Notes: generated by a model not told the origin, from the sequence alone. 64,000 bases of DNA from Heracleum sosnowskyi (GCA_030848705.1 CM061236.1:139801970-139865969); one strand, 5' to 3'; positions 34,170-47,466 are shown, counted from the stretch's first letter. Made by a program: numbers and translations.

Positions 34170-36433
34170 ATGCATGGATACAAAGATGGCAATACTAAAA
34201 TCCCCATACTCAAAAGGGGTGAATATACTCACTGGAGAGTCAAGATGTTGCATCATCTTGAGTCTACTGATCCTTATTATCTTGATAGGATCAATGATGG
34301 ACCATTCATTCCAACAAAAGTGGTTGTTGCAACTAATGAAGAAGGAAAGGTTGTAGGAGACTGCACTATTAATAAGCCAAAGACTGAATGGACTCCTGAA
34401 GATAAAGCTAGTATACTCAAGGATGCAAAGGTAATAAACATATTATTTAATAGTCTTGACATTGTTCTCACAAATTATGTTCTCTCTTGCACAACAGCAA
34501 AAGATATGTAGGATAAGTTAAGGGTGCACTGTGAAGGCACCAAGACTGTGAGAAAGAATTACAGGGCTTTGCTGATCTAGGAGTATGAATACTTTGCTTC
34601 TAAAAGTGGTGAGACTCTGGTTGAAACTTATGACAGATTCACCAAGCTCATAAATGATATGGCGATTCATGGCAAGTACTATGATAAAGAAGATGTGAAT
34701 GCCAAGTTTATGAAGTCTCTCTCTGGATACTATAGTGAAAAGATATCTGCTTTTGAAGAAGCCAATGATATGGATGAAATAACATTGGAAGAGATCTTTG
34801 GGAAACTGAGAAACTGGGAACTAAATAAGCAGCAGTTGGAACAAAGAGATGAAGGCAAAAATAGAAGCATTGCACTCTCCATTCAACCGGAAAAAGAAAA
34901 ACTGTTGAAGGATTTGGAAGAAGAATCATCTGTCAAAAGTTCAAAGAAGTAGAAAGAGAAGATGAATCAGGAATCAGAGTCTAATGATTTAGACTCTGAT
35001 AGCAGTGACTCAGAAGCAGATATGGAAAAGCTTATGGCTCTCTTTGCCAAAACCTTCAGGAAAAGAAGGTTCAATAAAAAGAAAATTCAGCAAGAGACCA
35101 TCATCTAGAAAAGAAAACAAGAAGCGAGACAACAGCAAGAAGTCAATAGTCAAGATTGACAAGTCCAAGGTTAAATTCTTTAACTGTGGAATTTCTGGAC
35201 ACTTTGTTGGAGAATGTTGGAAGCCAAACAGCAGACAAGCTGGAAGTGGAAAAGCTCTCATGGTGACAGAAAAGGATTGGGCTGACTCAAGTGATTTTGA
35301 AGATGAGTTTGATTATGAAACTATTGCATTAATGGCTATCTCTACTGACAAACCATCTTCACCAAAGGAACCAGCTATTAAAAAGGTATCACTATTCTCT
35401 CTTGATTCCATTGATAGTTTAGATTCTGAAGGTATTCAATCAATTAGAACTGAATTTAAAAAATTTATGGAAAACTTCAGAAATCTAAATAGTGAGAGAA
35501 ATAATCTTAAGGATAAGAATGATGAGCTGGTAAAAAGAAATAGTTTTCTTGAAATTAAGTTAGTTCAGATGAATCAGTTCAAGAATGAGGCTGCTAAAGC
35601 CAAACATGATCATGGTGTCCTATGATTATATCAAAAAAGAACTGGAAGAAGAAAAGGACAAGATTAGGCTTTGGAATACTTTAGGTAAAAAGACTCACAC
35701 TATAATCCAGAATCAAGTTATTAGTCAAACCAATGGAATATGTTATGACAAAAGTGAGGGAAAGAAACCTGTAAGTATTGAAAGTAATGAAGCTGATGCA
35801 TTAAGGAAAGCAAAACCTGAAAAGCCTAAAGCTAAACCTGTCAAGTTTGTAGACACTCAAGGAACTCCTCTTATCTACAAAAATCAGGAACATGTCTCCA
35901 AGACATCATAAAAGCCTAAGAGAGTGAATATATGTTTTCTGTCTAATTCTCAACTGAAATAGAAAATTGCAAATGTTTCAGAGTCTGACAAGGTGAAAAG
36001 GAACAGAAATGGGAAAGAATGAATCAATAAAGAGAACAATTATAAAAGAATTCCTAATGCCTCAAGGAAGAAATGTTTCAAATGTGGTAATCATAATCAC
36101 CTGTCTGTAGACTGTAAACAGAAACCTTCATGGAAATCAGAGTCTAGATTTCCCAAGACTCTGAAAATTCAGTACAGACCCCAAAATTCATGTTATCATT
36201 GTGGAAGCCGATTACACTCTATATACATGTGTAGGGAATGATATGATCTATATTATGACTTCTATTCACTGAAATCAAATACACCAAGTCATAGGAAGAT
36301 TGTGAAGACAGAGTCTAGTATAGACTCGGATAAGGGTCATTCTGTAGTTGAAGAAACAAAATCAAAGAGGAAGACTAGTCACTCAAAAAGAAAAAAAGGA
36401 TCCAATCAAAATTGGATCCCCAAAAAAGTCTAA
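34170..36433 (+). pseudogene. gag of element 3 (broken)
   Basis: The frame starts near 34170 (KIPILKRGEYTHWRVKM). It is hit by TAG at 34509-34511 (Trp expected), TAG near 34578 (Gln expected) and TAG near 34950. Frameshifts follow. The first zinc knuckle has lost its first Cys (KFFNCGISGHFVGEC, about 35173-35217). Two more CCHC knuckles lie near 36078 and 36199. The frame ends at TAA 36431-36433. GAGTCTA words occur near 34976, 35972, 36139 and 36310. At the site homologous to the putative donor of elements 1 and 2 (36016/36017) the GT is GA. Confidence 0.8.
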
Positions 36434-36454
36434 CTAGTCATTTATTGTTTGCAG

Positions 36455-39131
36455 GGCACCAAGAAGAAGCATAAATTTATCCTTGATAGTGGATGCTCAG
36501 GACATATGACTGGAAAGAAAGCCCTGCTAACAGATTTTGAGAAGAAAGCTGGTCCAGAAGTCTCTTTTGGAGATGGCAACAAAGGATATACTCTAGGATA
36601 TGGCTCAATTGTACTGGGAAATGTCATCATTGAAAATGTAGCACTAGTTGAAGGACGGAAACATTCACTAATCATCACAAGTCAACTCAGTGATAAAGGG
36701 TATATCTCTACCTTTGACAGTGAAGCTTGCAGAGTCACCAACAAGGAAAATGGAAATATTGTCTTAACTGCAAGAAGGCAGGGAAATATATATATATGAA
36801 GCTAGCTTAGATGATTCATCAGATGGAGAGATCAAATGTCTTCTTAGTAAGGCATCTACTGAAGAAAGCTGGAGATGGCACAAAAGACTATCTCACCTCA
36901 ACTTTAAGAAGTTAAATTACTTGGCTATTCATGACTTGGTGAGAGGACTTCCAAAGACTACTTTTGTGCAAGATGGACTATGTGATGCATGTCAGCTAGG
37001 AAAGCAGTGAAAGACCTCCTTCAAAAGTAAAACTGGGAATTCAATCTTAAAGCCCTTTCATCTGCTACATCTTGATCTTTTTGGTCCAGTGAACATTATG
37101 TCAATCAACAAAAAGAAATTTGCACTTGTGATAGTTGATGATTATACAAGATTCACATGGACATACTTCCTAGCAAACAAAAGTGAAACTCTTCAACTCA
37201 TTTTTGATCTCATTACACTTATTGAAAAGAATTCTGAGTTCAAGGTGAAGATTCTCAGAAGTGACAATGGCACTGAGTTCAAAAATACTGAAATAGACTC
37301 TTACTGTAGAGAGAAAGGAATTTCACAACAATTCTCAGCACCAGGCACTCCTCAACAAAATGTTTTTGTAGAAAGAAAGACTAAAACTCTTATAGAAGCA
37401 TCCAGAACCATGTTAGCTGACTCAAATATTCCAATTTATTTTTGGGCTGAAGCTGTTAACATGTTTTGTTCAAAATTGCACACTGGTTAACAGACATGGA
37501 AAAACTCCCTATGAGATTATCAAGAACAAGAAGCCAAGTGTGAAACATTTTCACATCTTTGGATGCAAGTGTTTTGTTCTCAAGGTTCATCCCGAGAAAC
37601 TTGCAAAGTTTGAAGCCAATGCAGATGAAGCTATTTTTCTTGGAAATACTTCCTCAACAAAGGCCTTCAAAGTTTACAATCTGAAAACTCAAACTGTAAT
37701 GGAGTCGATCTACGTTGCTTTTGATGACAAAAAGCAAATTGAACTCCATCCTGAACAAAGTCATGGAATACTACAGTTTGAAATTATAAAGGATGTGTAC
37801 AATGACACAAGTGAAGAGGAAGAAAGTATGCAACCTCCATCAGTTAATTCTCAACCAGGGCATTTAACTCAGGTGGAGAATTTTGAAAATGGATCTACAA
37901 GCACTCCACAGACCAATACTAGACATTCAGGGTCTAGATCTTTAGAGTCTACTACATTAGAGTCTAACTCTTCAGCAACTGAGAATACAAGATTGCAAGG
38001 CTCAGGGAGAGAAACCAGTGGAATTTCTTTTGGAAGTGCTTCTCACATGGAAGAAGAGTCCATATACTTAGGAGGAGAGTCAGAAAGAAGAAATCTTCCC
38101 TCGGCAAGAAAATGGACTAAAGATCATACTGAAGACCTAATAATTGGTGATCCAACCAAAGGAGTCCAGACTAGGAGGGCTACTCATAATGAATGTCTTC
38201 ATAGTTGTTTTCTTTCAAAAATTGAACCAAAGAGAGTGGAAGAAGCTTTGGAAGATCCTGATTGGATAATTGTAATGCATGAATAATTAAATCAATTTGA
38301 AAGAAACAAAGTCCGGGAACTTGTACCAAGACCAAAAGGAAGATCAATCATTGGTGCAAAATGGGTTTTCAGAAATAAACTTGATGAAACTGGTACAGTT
38401 GTAAGAAACAAGGCAAGACTAGTGGCAAAAGGATACTCTCAAGAAGAATGGATTGATTATGATGAAACTTTTGCACCTGTAGCTAGATTGGAGGCAATCA
38501 GAATGTTTCTTGCATTTGCTGCATACTCAAAGTTCAAAGTGTACCAGATGGATGTAAAGAGTGCATTTTTAAATGGAAAATTGGATGAGGAGGTGTATGT
38601 TGAACAACCTCCATGCTTTATTGATCCAAGGTTTCCAGATCATGTCTACAAGTTGGACAAAGCATTCTATGGACTAAAGCAGGCACCAAGGGCATGGTAT
38701 GAAACTCTGTCTAAGTTCCTTCTGGAGAATAACTTCACAAGAGGTACAATTGATAAAACTCTTTTCTTCAGAAAGGTAAAAGGTGATTTGCTTTTAGTTC
38801 AAATTTATGTTGATGATATTATATTTGGCTCCACAAATGAAAAACTTTGTGCTAAGTTCAGCAAGCTTATGCAGTCTAAGTATGAGATGAGCATGATGGG
38901 AGAACTAAACTACTTTTTAGGTCTTCAAGTCAAACAGACTGATAATGGAATTTTTATTAATCAATCAAAATTTGTTAAAGATCTTTTGAAAAAGTTTGAC
39001 TTGCAAGATTGCTCAATTGCAAAGACTCTCATGTCTACTGCAACTAAACTAGACTCTGATCCAGAAGAAAAAGCAGTGGATGTGTCTAGTTATAGAGGCA
39101 TGATTGACTCATTGTTGTACTTGACTGCTAT
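36455..39131 (+). pseudogene. pol of element 3 (protease to RT, truncated)
   Basis: A branch-point-like CTAAC (36430-36434) and TTATTGTTTGCAG|GGC precede the protease motif (LDSGCSGHMTG, about 36480). The frame is broken near 36799. Integrase has PQQNVFVERKTK where PQQNGVVERKNR is usual. A stop near 37487 and a TAA at 38284-38286 follow. RT is intact from 38287 with AFLNGKLDEEVYVEQPP and YVDDIIFGST (about 38808-38837). Homology ends at about 39131 and RNase H is absent. GAGTCTA words occur in the integrase-RT linker (37928-37975). Confidence 0.85.
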
Positions 39132-39618
39132 AAATTTATTTAATTTTAATTTATAATTTTTTTGGTATCCGATTGAAAGCCGAACCTGAACCGAAATCCA
39201 AAAAGATCTGACGGATCGGGTTTGAATTTGCACTTTTCATATCCAACCCCGAACCCGATCCAAACCAAAATATAACGAATTGAATTGTATTTTAAGAAAA
39301 CCGAGCTGATCCGACTCCAAGAAAATTATCTGAAATGTATCTCAGTTTCTATTCTCATATTTCAATACAAAAAAGCATATAACCCATCCCACCTAACTTA
39401 TCTCTTCCAAACCGAACCCAATATTTCCCTTATCAAACCCCTATCCAAACACACCGTCAAAGTCCATTGGATCTCTGACTGTCCAGCGAGGCAGAGACCC
39501 GAGTCATACAAAGACCATAATAAGTACATAAATCATATCAACAAAACAAGAACAACAACCAACACTTCTTGATTTGTGGCAGAGAATACACACACTGAAA
39601 ACACACAGACAGCTAAAA
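39132..39618. other. CCGAACC-rich repeat and 5' region of the GNAT gene
   Basis: From about 39165 to 39310 the sequence is rich in CCGAACC and ATCCGA words, like the block at 47960-48670. After 39330 it becomes C- and A-rich and probably contains the promoter and leader of the gene at 39619. No clear TATA box is seen. Confidence 0.4.
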
Positions 39619-41727
39619 ATGTCAGTTATTCATGGTAGTTACTTTCCCTCCAATTTTTCTGCAAAACTAAGCAACTACAAAAGAACAACAACAAAACAAC
39701 CACCTGTGCCACTTTTCATATCAACCAATGCATCAGATATCAACCCTTTTCACTTAAGAGATCTTTACAGTCAATGCAATCATTCTCCCCACCGTTTCCC
39801 AGTTCGAGATTTCGATAATCGAGTTGAGCTAGCTGATGTTAACAAGCTCAGCATTGCTTTAAACAACAGTACTGTTGTTGTTTCTGTTTTTACTAAGCCA
39901 GAGTTTGATTTGTCAGAGAAAGAGGATGAAGGTTTGGAAGGTGGTGGAGATTGGTTACAGAGAATGATGCCTTTGTCGCCCGCGAATGGACGGTTGATTG
40001 GGTTTGGACGGGCTGTTTCGGATTTTTGTCTGACTGCTTCTATCTATGATGTTATGGTAAAAAATCTTAAACTGATTTTTTTTGGTGTTTGAGTGGTCCT
40101 TAGAATTTATGTTCTAGTTTATATAAGCTGGAATTGGTTTGAATTAATGATATTAGATATAATTTTTGGGTTGGGTTGAGGTTAATTTTAGTAAACTTGA
40201 GTAGAGAAGACTTGATTAAAGAGGTGAAATTAATTTTTTTTTTGTGTCTTGTAATTTAATAGGTAATGTAAAATAAAATTGTGTTTAGGCTCACGATTTC
40301 CTGAAATTAGTAATTTGATGCTCGAGCTTGGCTCGATAAATTACCGGAACTGATCAAGCTCGAGCTGAGTCCAGTTGAACTATTTTACATATTGAACTCA
40401 TGAATTGTTTGACTCTTTCACACCCCTAGTTTCAGGTTCTTTTTTTTCGCTCTTTTTGAAGAAATTGAAGCATAACATTATCATCTGTTGCACATAGATT
40501 GTTATCTGTTTTTATTTTTTATTGTAAATTTTGGTTATCAGGTTATCCCAACTTTGCAACGTAGAGGAATTGGTAGAAGGATCATTCAGAAGATAATAAG
40601 GTTTGTTTAAATTTCATTTTTACTATTAAATTTCAATTTCTGTCTGGATTATTTGCTTCATAGTTTTTTTATAATGCTACAGAGAGTTTGAAGAAAATGT
40701 TGTTTCCACTGCAAGATGAGATGGTGATCTTTTGTAGTTTAGGCATATTTTTTTCTTAATAGAATTTTAGGTACTGTATGATACTGTTGCCTACTCATTT
40801 GAATCATGTTTGGTTTTATGGACATAGAGTCTAGTGGTAATCTACTTCTCTACTGGTAGTTTAGTATTTCATATCTGTCATGGTCACCTTTTTCTTATGA
40901 TTTTGTAGGTTCTTGTCCATGACTTCAGTAGTCAAATGTCTAACCATTTCGTTTCCATTGGCAGATCACTTACTAATAGAGGCATTTATGATATTGCTGC
41001 CCTCTGCTCTGAAGAAGAGAGGTGTGTCTTCTGAATTGATCAGACATTGTCTAGTAACTGATATTCTGCTCCAATTTTCTGCCACGATGGTACTTTTATT
41101 TTCAAAAATATGGAAGGCATATAAACAGTTTCTAGTGATATGTTTCTTAAATCTTAGAAGACATAACCAAAGTTACTACTCCCCCTCTATTCCACAGAAA
41201 GAGATTCATTTGAATAGAATGGTAATACAAATGAAAACCTTAAATTCCGATTTCATGGGAACTTGGATAATTCTGATTCAACATAGTACCAAAATTGAGT
41301 AAAAGCATGTCATAAGTTTTGTACAGTCTGTATTGGTAGCTATTCAATCATTCAAGACGTAATGCATCATTTAATTATACCTTGAGAAGCTTAGTCTATA
41401 TTAACCATTGCTGTTCTTCTTATTAATCATTATATACTAGAAGCAGGTGATGTAGTCATTGAATGAGCATGGTAGTGCTAGTTTATAGAGGGCTTCTTTT
41501 CATACATCAGCTTATTATCTGTGTAGTGACCATGAGAAACTTTCATCGCAAATTGTTATTATCTCAGGTCATTCTTTAAGACATGTGGATTTGACAATGA
41601 CATAATGGGTTCTACGACAATGATGTATACCAGAACCAGCTCTACTTTTCAGACCAGTCAGATGGTTCAGTGTGCTGGTAGAAAGTTACTCTTATTGCCA
41701 CCAGATAGAAAACCCTTTCAGTCGTGA
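39619..41727 (+). CDS. GCN5-related N-acetyltransferase, plastid type (4 exons)
   Basis: Exons 39619-40056, 40542-40600, 40965-41021 and 41568-41727 join in frame with GT/AG borders. The protein is about 237 residues. Residues 1-60 look like a plastid transit region. The GNAT fold follows: a first strand/helix (HLRDLYSQCNHSPHRFP, about 50-66), LIGFGRAVSD and ASIYDVMV (beta-4), then VIPTLQRRGIGRRIIQKI, which is the acetyl-CoA binding Q/RxxGxG/A motif. NRGIYDIAALCSEEER and the C-terminal FGFDNDIMGSTTMMY-type segment (Phe-Lys-Thr-Cys-Gly-Phe) close the domain. Plant plastid GNATs acetylate protein N-termini and lysines. It resembles the GNAT1/GNAT3 branch, but I cannot fix the orthologue. The ATG is the first in frame after the leader. 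Confidence 0.85.
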
Positions 41728-42281
41728 TATAAACTTGGTATAGATGGTACATTTATTCATCTGAATCTTATAAAGGAACAAAGGAATCTATTGAAACTTT
41801 TTTTACTGTAAGGAGTCCATTTAAAATTGGTGTTCATTTTAACAATAAAATGCAGAAATATTTGATAGATTGATGAAGAGAGTAGAGTGAGATTGATAAA
41901 GAAGGGGAAAAAAATATGGTCTGTATTTGTATGCAGAAAAAAATTGAAAATATTTGATAGATTGAAAGAGAGTAGAGTGGGATACTGGGATTGATAGAAA
42001 AAGGAAAAAATCATGGTCTGTACTTGAAATTTTTCATCACCTAATGGACGTTCAGCCATATCTTTGTACTGTAAACTTTTGACTCACTTAGATTCCTGTC
42101 CCCCTTTATGAGTCATGGATGAAAAATTAGATGAAGATAAGTCCAATAATACCCTGGCATCAAAGTAAAGTAGCCTTCAAAATGATGCAAAGCATCTTCA
42201 CTTTATCTTTTATCTCTAATCAACTTTACTGAAACACAACAAATTTTGTCCTGTTCTTTTCAACTCCTAAACTTTCGGTCA
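41728..42281. other. Intergenic: 3' region of GNAT gene and 5' region of C2 gene
   Basis: A segment of about 90 bp (GATAGATTGA...AGTAGAGTG...GATTGATA) occurs twice in tandem at about 41866-42010. No other gene is seen. Confidence 0.4.
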
Positions 42282-43438
42282 ATGGGAAAAATCTGGGTTG
42301 AGATCTGCTTAATTTCGGCGAGGGGGCTGAGGCGTACTTCAGCTCTTTGGAAGCTCCAGTGGTTTGCTGTTGGATGGATTGATCCAAATAATAAATACTG
42401 CACAAAGATTGATGCATCAGGGAATGCAAATCCAGTTTGGAAGACTAAGTTTTCTATATTAGTTGATAGCTCGAAGTCGAATTTTGATGACCTAGCTCTC
42501 CATGTCGAAGTCTACAGCCGAGAACCGATCTTCCTTAGAGAAAGGCTCCAGGGAACAGCAGTCATTGTTTTGAAAGAATTTCTAGACAAGTACTCTAAGA
42601 ATTCAGAGGTTTCAAAGCCAGTTGATGAAGTAGGGAGCTTTCAGTTGCGAAAAAGAAATTCCAACAAACCTCAAGGGTTTGTTGATGTATCTATTCGAAT
42701 TTCAGAGAAAGAGGAAGAATCAGATTTTTACCCAGGTATGTTATCTAATCCCCACCTAGATCTATGATGCTCTCTATGAATTTTTGTTTTCGTTTTGCTT
42801 GTAGAATTATTCTCTTCTCGTTCTAGCAAAAGCATTCATACAGGACTTGACGTGTGATCAGAGGCTATATATGCTAAATTCTTGCAGGTAATGGGGAAGG
42901 ATTCAAACTCCATGATCGTAGAAATGGCAATAACATGGCTAATCCATATGGACCAGAACAAGCTTACCCACCAAAGTTGCCCTTAGCCTCATCGTCCCAG
43001 CAAGCAGAGAACGAATCACATGAAAATTTGCCTCAGATGCATCCAATGCCATTCCCTACAAACTATTCCAATTCTTCTGCTGGAGGTCCAAGCTACCAAT
43101 CATCAGCAGGACCTAGCTATCAACCGCAGCTAACTCCAAGACCACCACCTTCCGCAGGACCTAGTTATCAACCTCCACGAACTCCTCCACCACCACCTCC
43201 ACCATCCAATGTTGGTTATATATCAACATTTAATCCAAGAACCCATAATTTGCCTCCGAGTTACATAAACATGCCATCATCTGGAGCAGCCCCTGGACAT
43301 AACGGCCGACCTGGTTTAGGACTGGGGTTGGGCGCTGGAGCATTAGCAGCTGGTGCAGTGATATTTGGAGATGATTTTATGTCAGGGTATGATCTGCCAA
43401 GTGCTAGTTTGAACTTATCAACTGATATTCCATTCTGA
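42282..43438 (+). CDS. C2-domain protein with proline-rich tail (SRC2-like)
   Basis: Two exons, 42282-42735 and 42888-43438, give about 334 residues. The N-terminal C2 domain (residues 3-150) starts KIWVEICLISARGL and continues with WFAVGWIDP, NPVWKTKF and VEVYSREP, typical of the SRC2/BAP-like plant family. These proteins bind membranes or partners in cold and defence responses. The C-terminal half is low-complexity. It has three GPSYQ repeats around 43087-43170, a P7 run, and a glycine/alanine segment (GLGLGLGAGALAAGAVIFGDD). That segment is hydrophobic enough to touch a membrane and recurs in this family. ATG 42282 matches the family start (MGKIWVE). An upstream in-frame extension is less likely. 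Confidence 0.85.
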
Positions 43439-44434
43439 GAGAGAGGCATCTGATTTTATTTATAAGGTTGTTCGTCAAATAAAAACTGTACATTACAATG
43501 ACCATCTATATTCTGGTAGATGTGTTTCCTTCTATATCTCTTGTTTTTCACTCTGTGAATGTAATAATACCTGCATATCGTAATATCATAATTTGTATCG
43601 GATGGGTGCGGCATCAGTTTTGAATATGATCCGTGGTCACTTTGCAGTAGCTTTAGATATATCTGATGCACTATATTAAGAAGCGGTCTTTTGAGTTGTA
43701 TCTGTATCATTTGCCTGTTCAATGACTCAGGATGAGAGTGTAGAAGATGTACCCAAGTCCCAAATCGATAAAATAAATAAGATTTATCTTGAATATTAGC
43801 AATCAGTTAACTCCATTACTGCGATATTTTTTGGAAGGAGCCGAAGAACAAATCCATGTGGTGAATTATGAGAAAAGTAGCCGACAATCACTTATAATTA
43901 AGTCAAATATGGTGGGTTATCCTTAACCTAACCAACAAAGTCAAATATGGTGGATGCAAAAGATGATTAGTAAATATAACTATGCAAGCTTTCATCCTAA
44001 TCACTTGTATAAACAACTAGTAGGAGACAATGCTCAAAGAACGCATACAATGTGTCGATTTCTTAACATTTTTGTGAATTTAAAAAGTAAAAAGAATTTT
44101 ATTTTCGTCAAATTATTGAGATTTCGATTTATAATCACATTCGAAAATTTCACTGTGAAAATATTTCACTTTATAAACAAATTTAATCTTTTATATCTTA
44201 AGAAAAAATTTGAAGTCAAGCACTCTCATACAAATTCTCTTTTAATGAATTTTATATTATTCCACGTTTTTTTTTTTGATAGATAATTTCATTCCACTTG
44301 ACTGGACTTGCATATTTTTCATGATATCTACATAAGTCTAAAGTGAACCTGGACATGTTAAGCTGTAGACATTAGCCTGACTGATGCAGTTCTTGTACTG
44401 AACCACTCTCTTTCATTCTCTTCTGTTTGAGTTG
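43439..44434. other. Intergenic: 3' region of the C2 gene and 5' region of oxidoreductase copy 1
   Basis: No gene. Segments near 43900-43970 (AAGTCAAATATGGTG words) and 44310-44330 (CATGATATCTAC) recur upstream of oxidoreductase copy 2 near 48728-48790 and 49345, so the tandem duplication included about 500 bp of upstream DNA. Confidence 0.5.
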
Positions 44435-47119
44435 ATGGAAGCTTTAGTATGTAGAAATCTTGGTGACCCAACAATCCCTCCAGACTCATCACCTGGCTCC
44501 CCGCTCACTGTCTCTAAAGCTCACCCTATCCCTGCATTGAGCTCACCAACTTCTGTTCGAGTTCGAGTTGGAGCCAACACACTCAACTTTGCTACTATGC
44601 TTAAAGTTGAGGGCAAGTATCAGGAAAAAGCACCGTTACCATTTGTGCTTGGTTCCGATTACTCGGGTGTCGTTGAATCAGTTGGAGTGGATGTTACTAA
44701 ATTCAAAGTAGGTGATCGTGTGTGTGGCGTCACAGATGTTGATTCTTTTGCTCAGTTCATAGTAGTTGATCAGACTAAACTGTAAGTCGATAGTTACACT
44801 GTTAGTGCATTCCACTCTGCAGGCCTGTGTTTGACGTTACTTTCCCGGACCTTAAAAATTGTTTTTTCCCGTTAAAATAACATTTGGTAAATCCTGTTTT
44901 TCTTGCAAACCAGGAGAGTCGTAGGTTTTGAAGAAAGTGACTTGTAGTATTAACTGTGCAACATATTGTAGGCATCGAGTACCTGATGGGTGCGATTTGG
45001 TTGCAGCTGCTGCACTACCCCTTGCATATGGAACATCGTATTCTTCCTTGATTCATCGAGCTCAATTACATTCCGGTCAGGTATCCAGCCCCCCATGTCC
45101 TGCTTCGTATGAGTAATAAATTAAATCTTAATTATCTGTTGAAATTTGCTGATTTTCGTTATTGATATTTGCTGATTACATCATTCGATTATTGTTAATA
45201 ATATTTGCTAGAAATTATTTTTTGTGCTTTATATGAGTAATCAAAAAGTTAGATTATTGTTATTTATATCTGCTAATTACATTGGTGTAGGTATTGCTTG
45301 TCCTCGGAGCAGCAGGGGGAGTTGGGCTTGCAGCTGTGCAAATTGGAAAGATTCGTGGTGCCACTGTCATTGCAGTTGCTAGGTACTGGTTTAGCTAGTT
45401 CTACATTTCTACTCATGAAGCTTTTGAGCATTTGCAATACCCTTTAATAAGACCAATGAACTGATGTTCTTTTGCAAAAAATTGTTTTAAACATTAGGGG
45501 GATTGAAAAGGTGCACCTATTGAAATCAATTGGTGCTGATCATGTAGTGGACTTGAACAAAGGGAATATAACTGCAAGCATTAAGGAGTTCTTAAAGTCA
45601 AGAAAGCTTAAAGGAGTTGATATTTTGTACGATCCAGTCGGAGGCAAGTTGACGAAAGAATCTTTGAGGCTCTTGAACTGGGGAGCACAAATCTTAGTCA
45701 TTGGATTTGCAAGCGGTGAAGTTCCTATTATACCTGCAAATATTGCCCTAGTTAAGGTACTACTCAAGAATAATGTGCAATCCCGTCCAGTGCATTTTTA
45801 GGAATGGATTCAAAGTTGGTTGTCTTGATAGAAATTTAATTTTAGTAATCTGGGAATTAAATGATATTGCTACAAGTTCTGCCAAATACTATCATGTAAT
45901 TTGTAAGATGGGTTAAGTCGTCGTGCAAAGTAATTGTCAATTAGTTGCTGACTGGTCTGATTTGTCCTGGTCTCTCATATTTGGTCTCATAATCATGTTA
46001 TGGTCTGGTTGATTTATTAATTATCACCTAAATCCTACTAATTTGAGGAGTTTACCTCCTACCTAGAGCATATAAAGTTGAGTTTTCACCACTTGGTAAA
46101 GATTCTGGTCTGATTTTGAATCACATACCTGTGTGATTATTTCTTTTGATATTTGCCGCTTTCAGAATTGGACAATTCATGGATTCTACTGGGGAAATTA
46201 TAATGATGTAGTCCGCCCAGGTGCACAAGAAGATTCTGTGAAGGAACTTTTGTCCTGGCTAGCAGAGGGCTTACTAACTGTTCACACTTCTCATGTTTAC
46301 GGCCTGTCAGAGGTTATGATTTCTAGTTTCTTCCTTGTACTATTTTTTGTGAGATTCTATTGATGATTTAGTTATTCTCCTTCAATTATAAATTTTACAC
46401 AACACTGTTGTAGTTTTTAAACAACATTACAATGGACCGACTCATTCCTCAAGTTACGTTATTTGGGAAAACATATTGAATCAAGTTTCTTTGATTCAGA
46501 AAATCATGGTGATATGAACACAGTCTGCACAGAAAATAACCACCTATGTAAACATGAGTTATACTGGAACTTTTGCTTTGGTAACATTTTCGAATTATAG
46601 ACTTTCATAGTGAATTGGAATCAACCTAGGCAAATTCTTGGTATATTTAAGACACAAATTGCATCCCAATTCTCCTCTCGAAAAACATGGAGCATTACTA
46701 ATTGTAATAGTGTATCAAATAAAAGTGGTCAGCCTATAATCTTCTGAACTGATATTTGGTTTTCTGGAGAACAACTGCTCAGTTAAAATTAGATGAAACT
46801 CAAAATTCTGGCTCTATTGTGTGACTTGTCTCCTTTGCTTGTCACAAGTAGCACGCTATAAGCTTTGACAAGTTTCATGATTCCGTCATTCTTATTTGGA
46901 ACTCTGTTCTGGCAAGCTATCCACCAGCCACTGGGACCGTCACAGTGCTTACCTCTAACGATCTTATATTATTTCAGATTACGAAGTATATATAACTGAT
47001 TAATTTTTACTAAATGTTGGCAGGTGAACCTTGGTTTTGCGGCTTTAAGGGAGAGAAATGCTATTGGAAAGGTGATGATTGTTTTCGATGATCTGCAAAC
47101 TGGCCACTCTAAGCTTTAG
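44435..47119 (+). CDS. Quinone oxidoreductase-like MDR protein with SKL tail, copy 1 (6 exons)
   Basis: Exons 44435-44781, 44972-45080, 45291-45382, 45498-45756, 46166-46312 and 47024-47119 join in frame for 349 residues. This is a medium-chain dehydrogenase/reductase of the quinone-oxidoreductase branch, without the zinc ligands of alcohol dehydrogenases. Residues 1-120 are the GroES-like catalytic domain (VRVRVGANTLNF, PFVLGSDYSGVVESVG). The nucleotide-binding motif AAGGVGLAAVQIG lies in exon 3, and DILYDPVGG in exon 4. The product would reduce quinones or enals with NADPH. The C-terminus is His-Ser-Lys-Leu, a canonical peroxisomal PTS1, as in the related Arabidopsis At3g56460-type protein. 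The stop codon TAG (47117-47119) is formed by host TA plus the first base of a MITE. Confidence 0.9.
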
Positions 47120-47466
47120 GCTCTGTTTGGGATTGCTGTTAAAAATTGCTGTGCTGTTGAAAAAAGTGCTGTTGTGAAAATCAGATAACTGTTTGGTAAT
47201 ATTTTTGATATGTGCATGTTTTGGTGTATAATATAAAAAATTAATGTTTTTGGTGAGTTTTGATGTTGAAACCAATAGCTGCTTCCCGCAAAAGTTGAAA
47301 ATCAGCTTTTTTCAAAAGCATGAGGGGCCCTGCTTTCTCTAAAAACAGCTTTTGAGCCAAAAGCGCTTTTCAGAAAAGCAGCTTTTAAATTTTATCAAAC
47401 ACTTTTTAGCTGTTTTTCAGAAAAAAGCTGCTGTTGCTGTTTGCAACAGCAATGCCAAACGGACCC
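47119..47466. mobile_element. Tourist-like (PIF/Harbinger) MITE, copy 2, at a stop codon
   Basis: The 348-bp element starts GGCTCTGTTTGG and ends CCAAACGGACCC, with TTA on both sides (47116-47118 and 47467-47469). It belongs to the family of 15503-15774. Comparison with the paralogous gene (51385-51410) shows the empty site AAGCTTTAATCTAC. Confidence 0.85.

Larger units (their letters stand above)
33495..39131 (+). mobile_element. Element 3: copia element with 5' LTR, truncated in pol
   Basis: It has an LTR, primer site, gag and pol up to the end of RT; homology stops after SLLYLTA at about 39131. There is no RNase H, 3' ORF or 3' LTR. Its plan matches elements 1 and 2, but its signature word is GAGTCTA-like. 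What follows is a CCGAACC-rich repeat. Confidence 0.85.
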
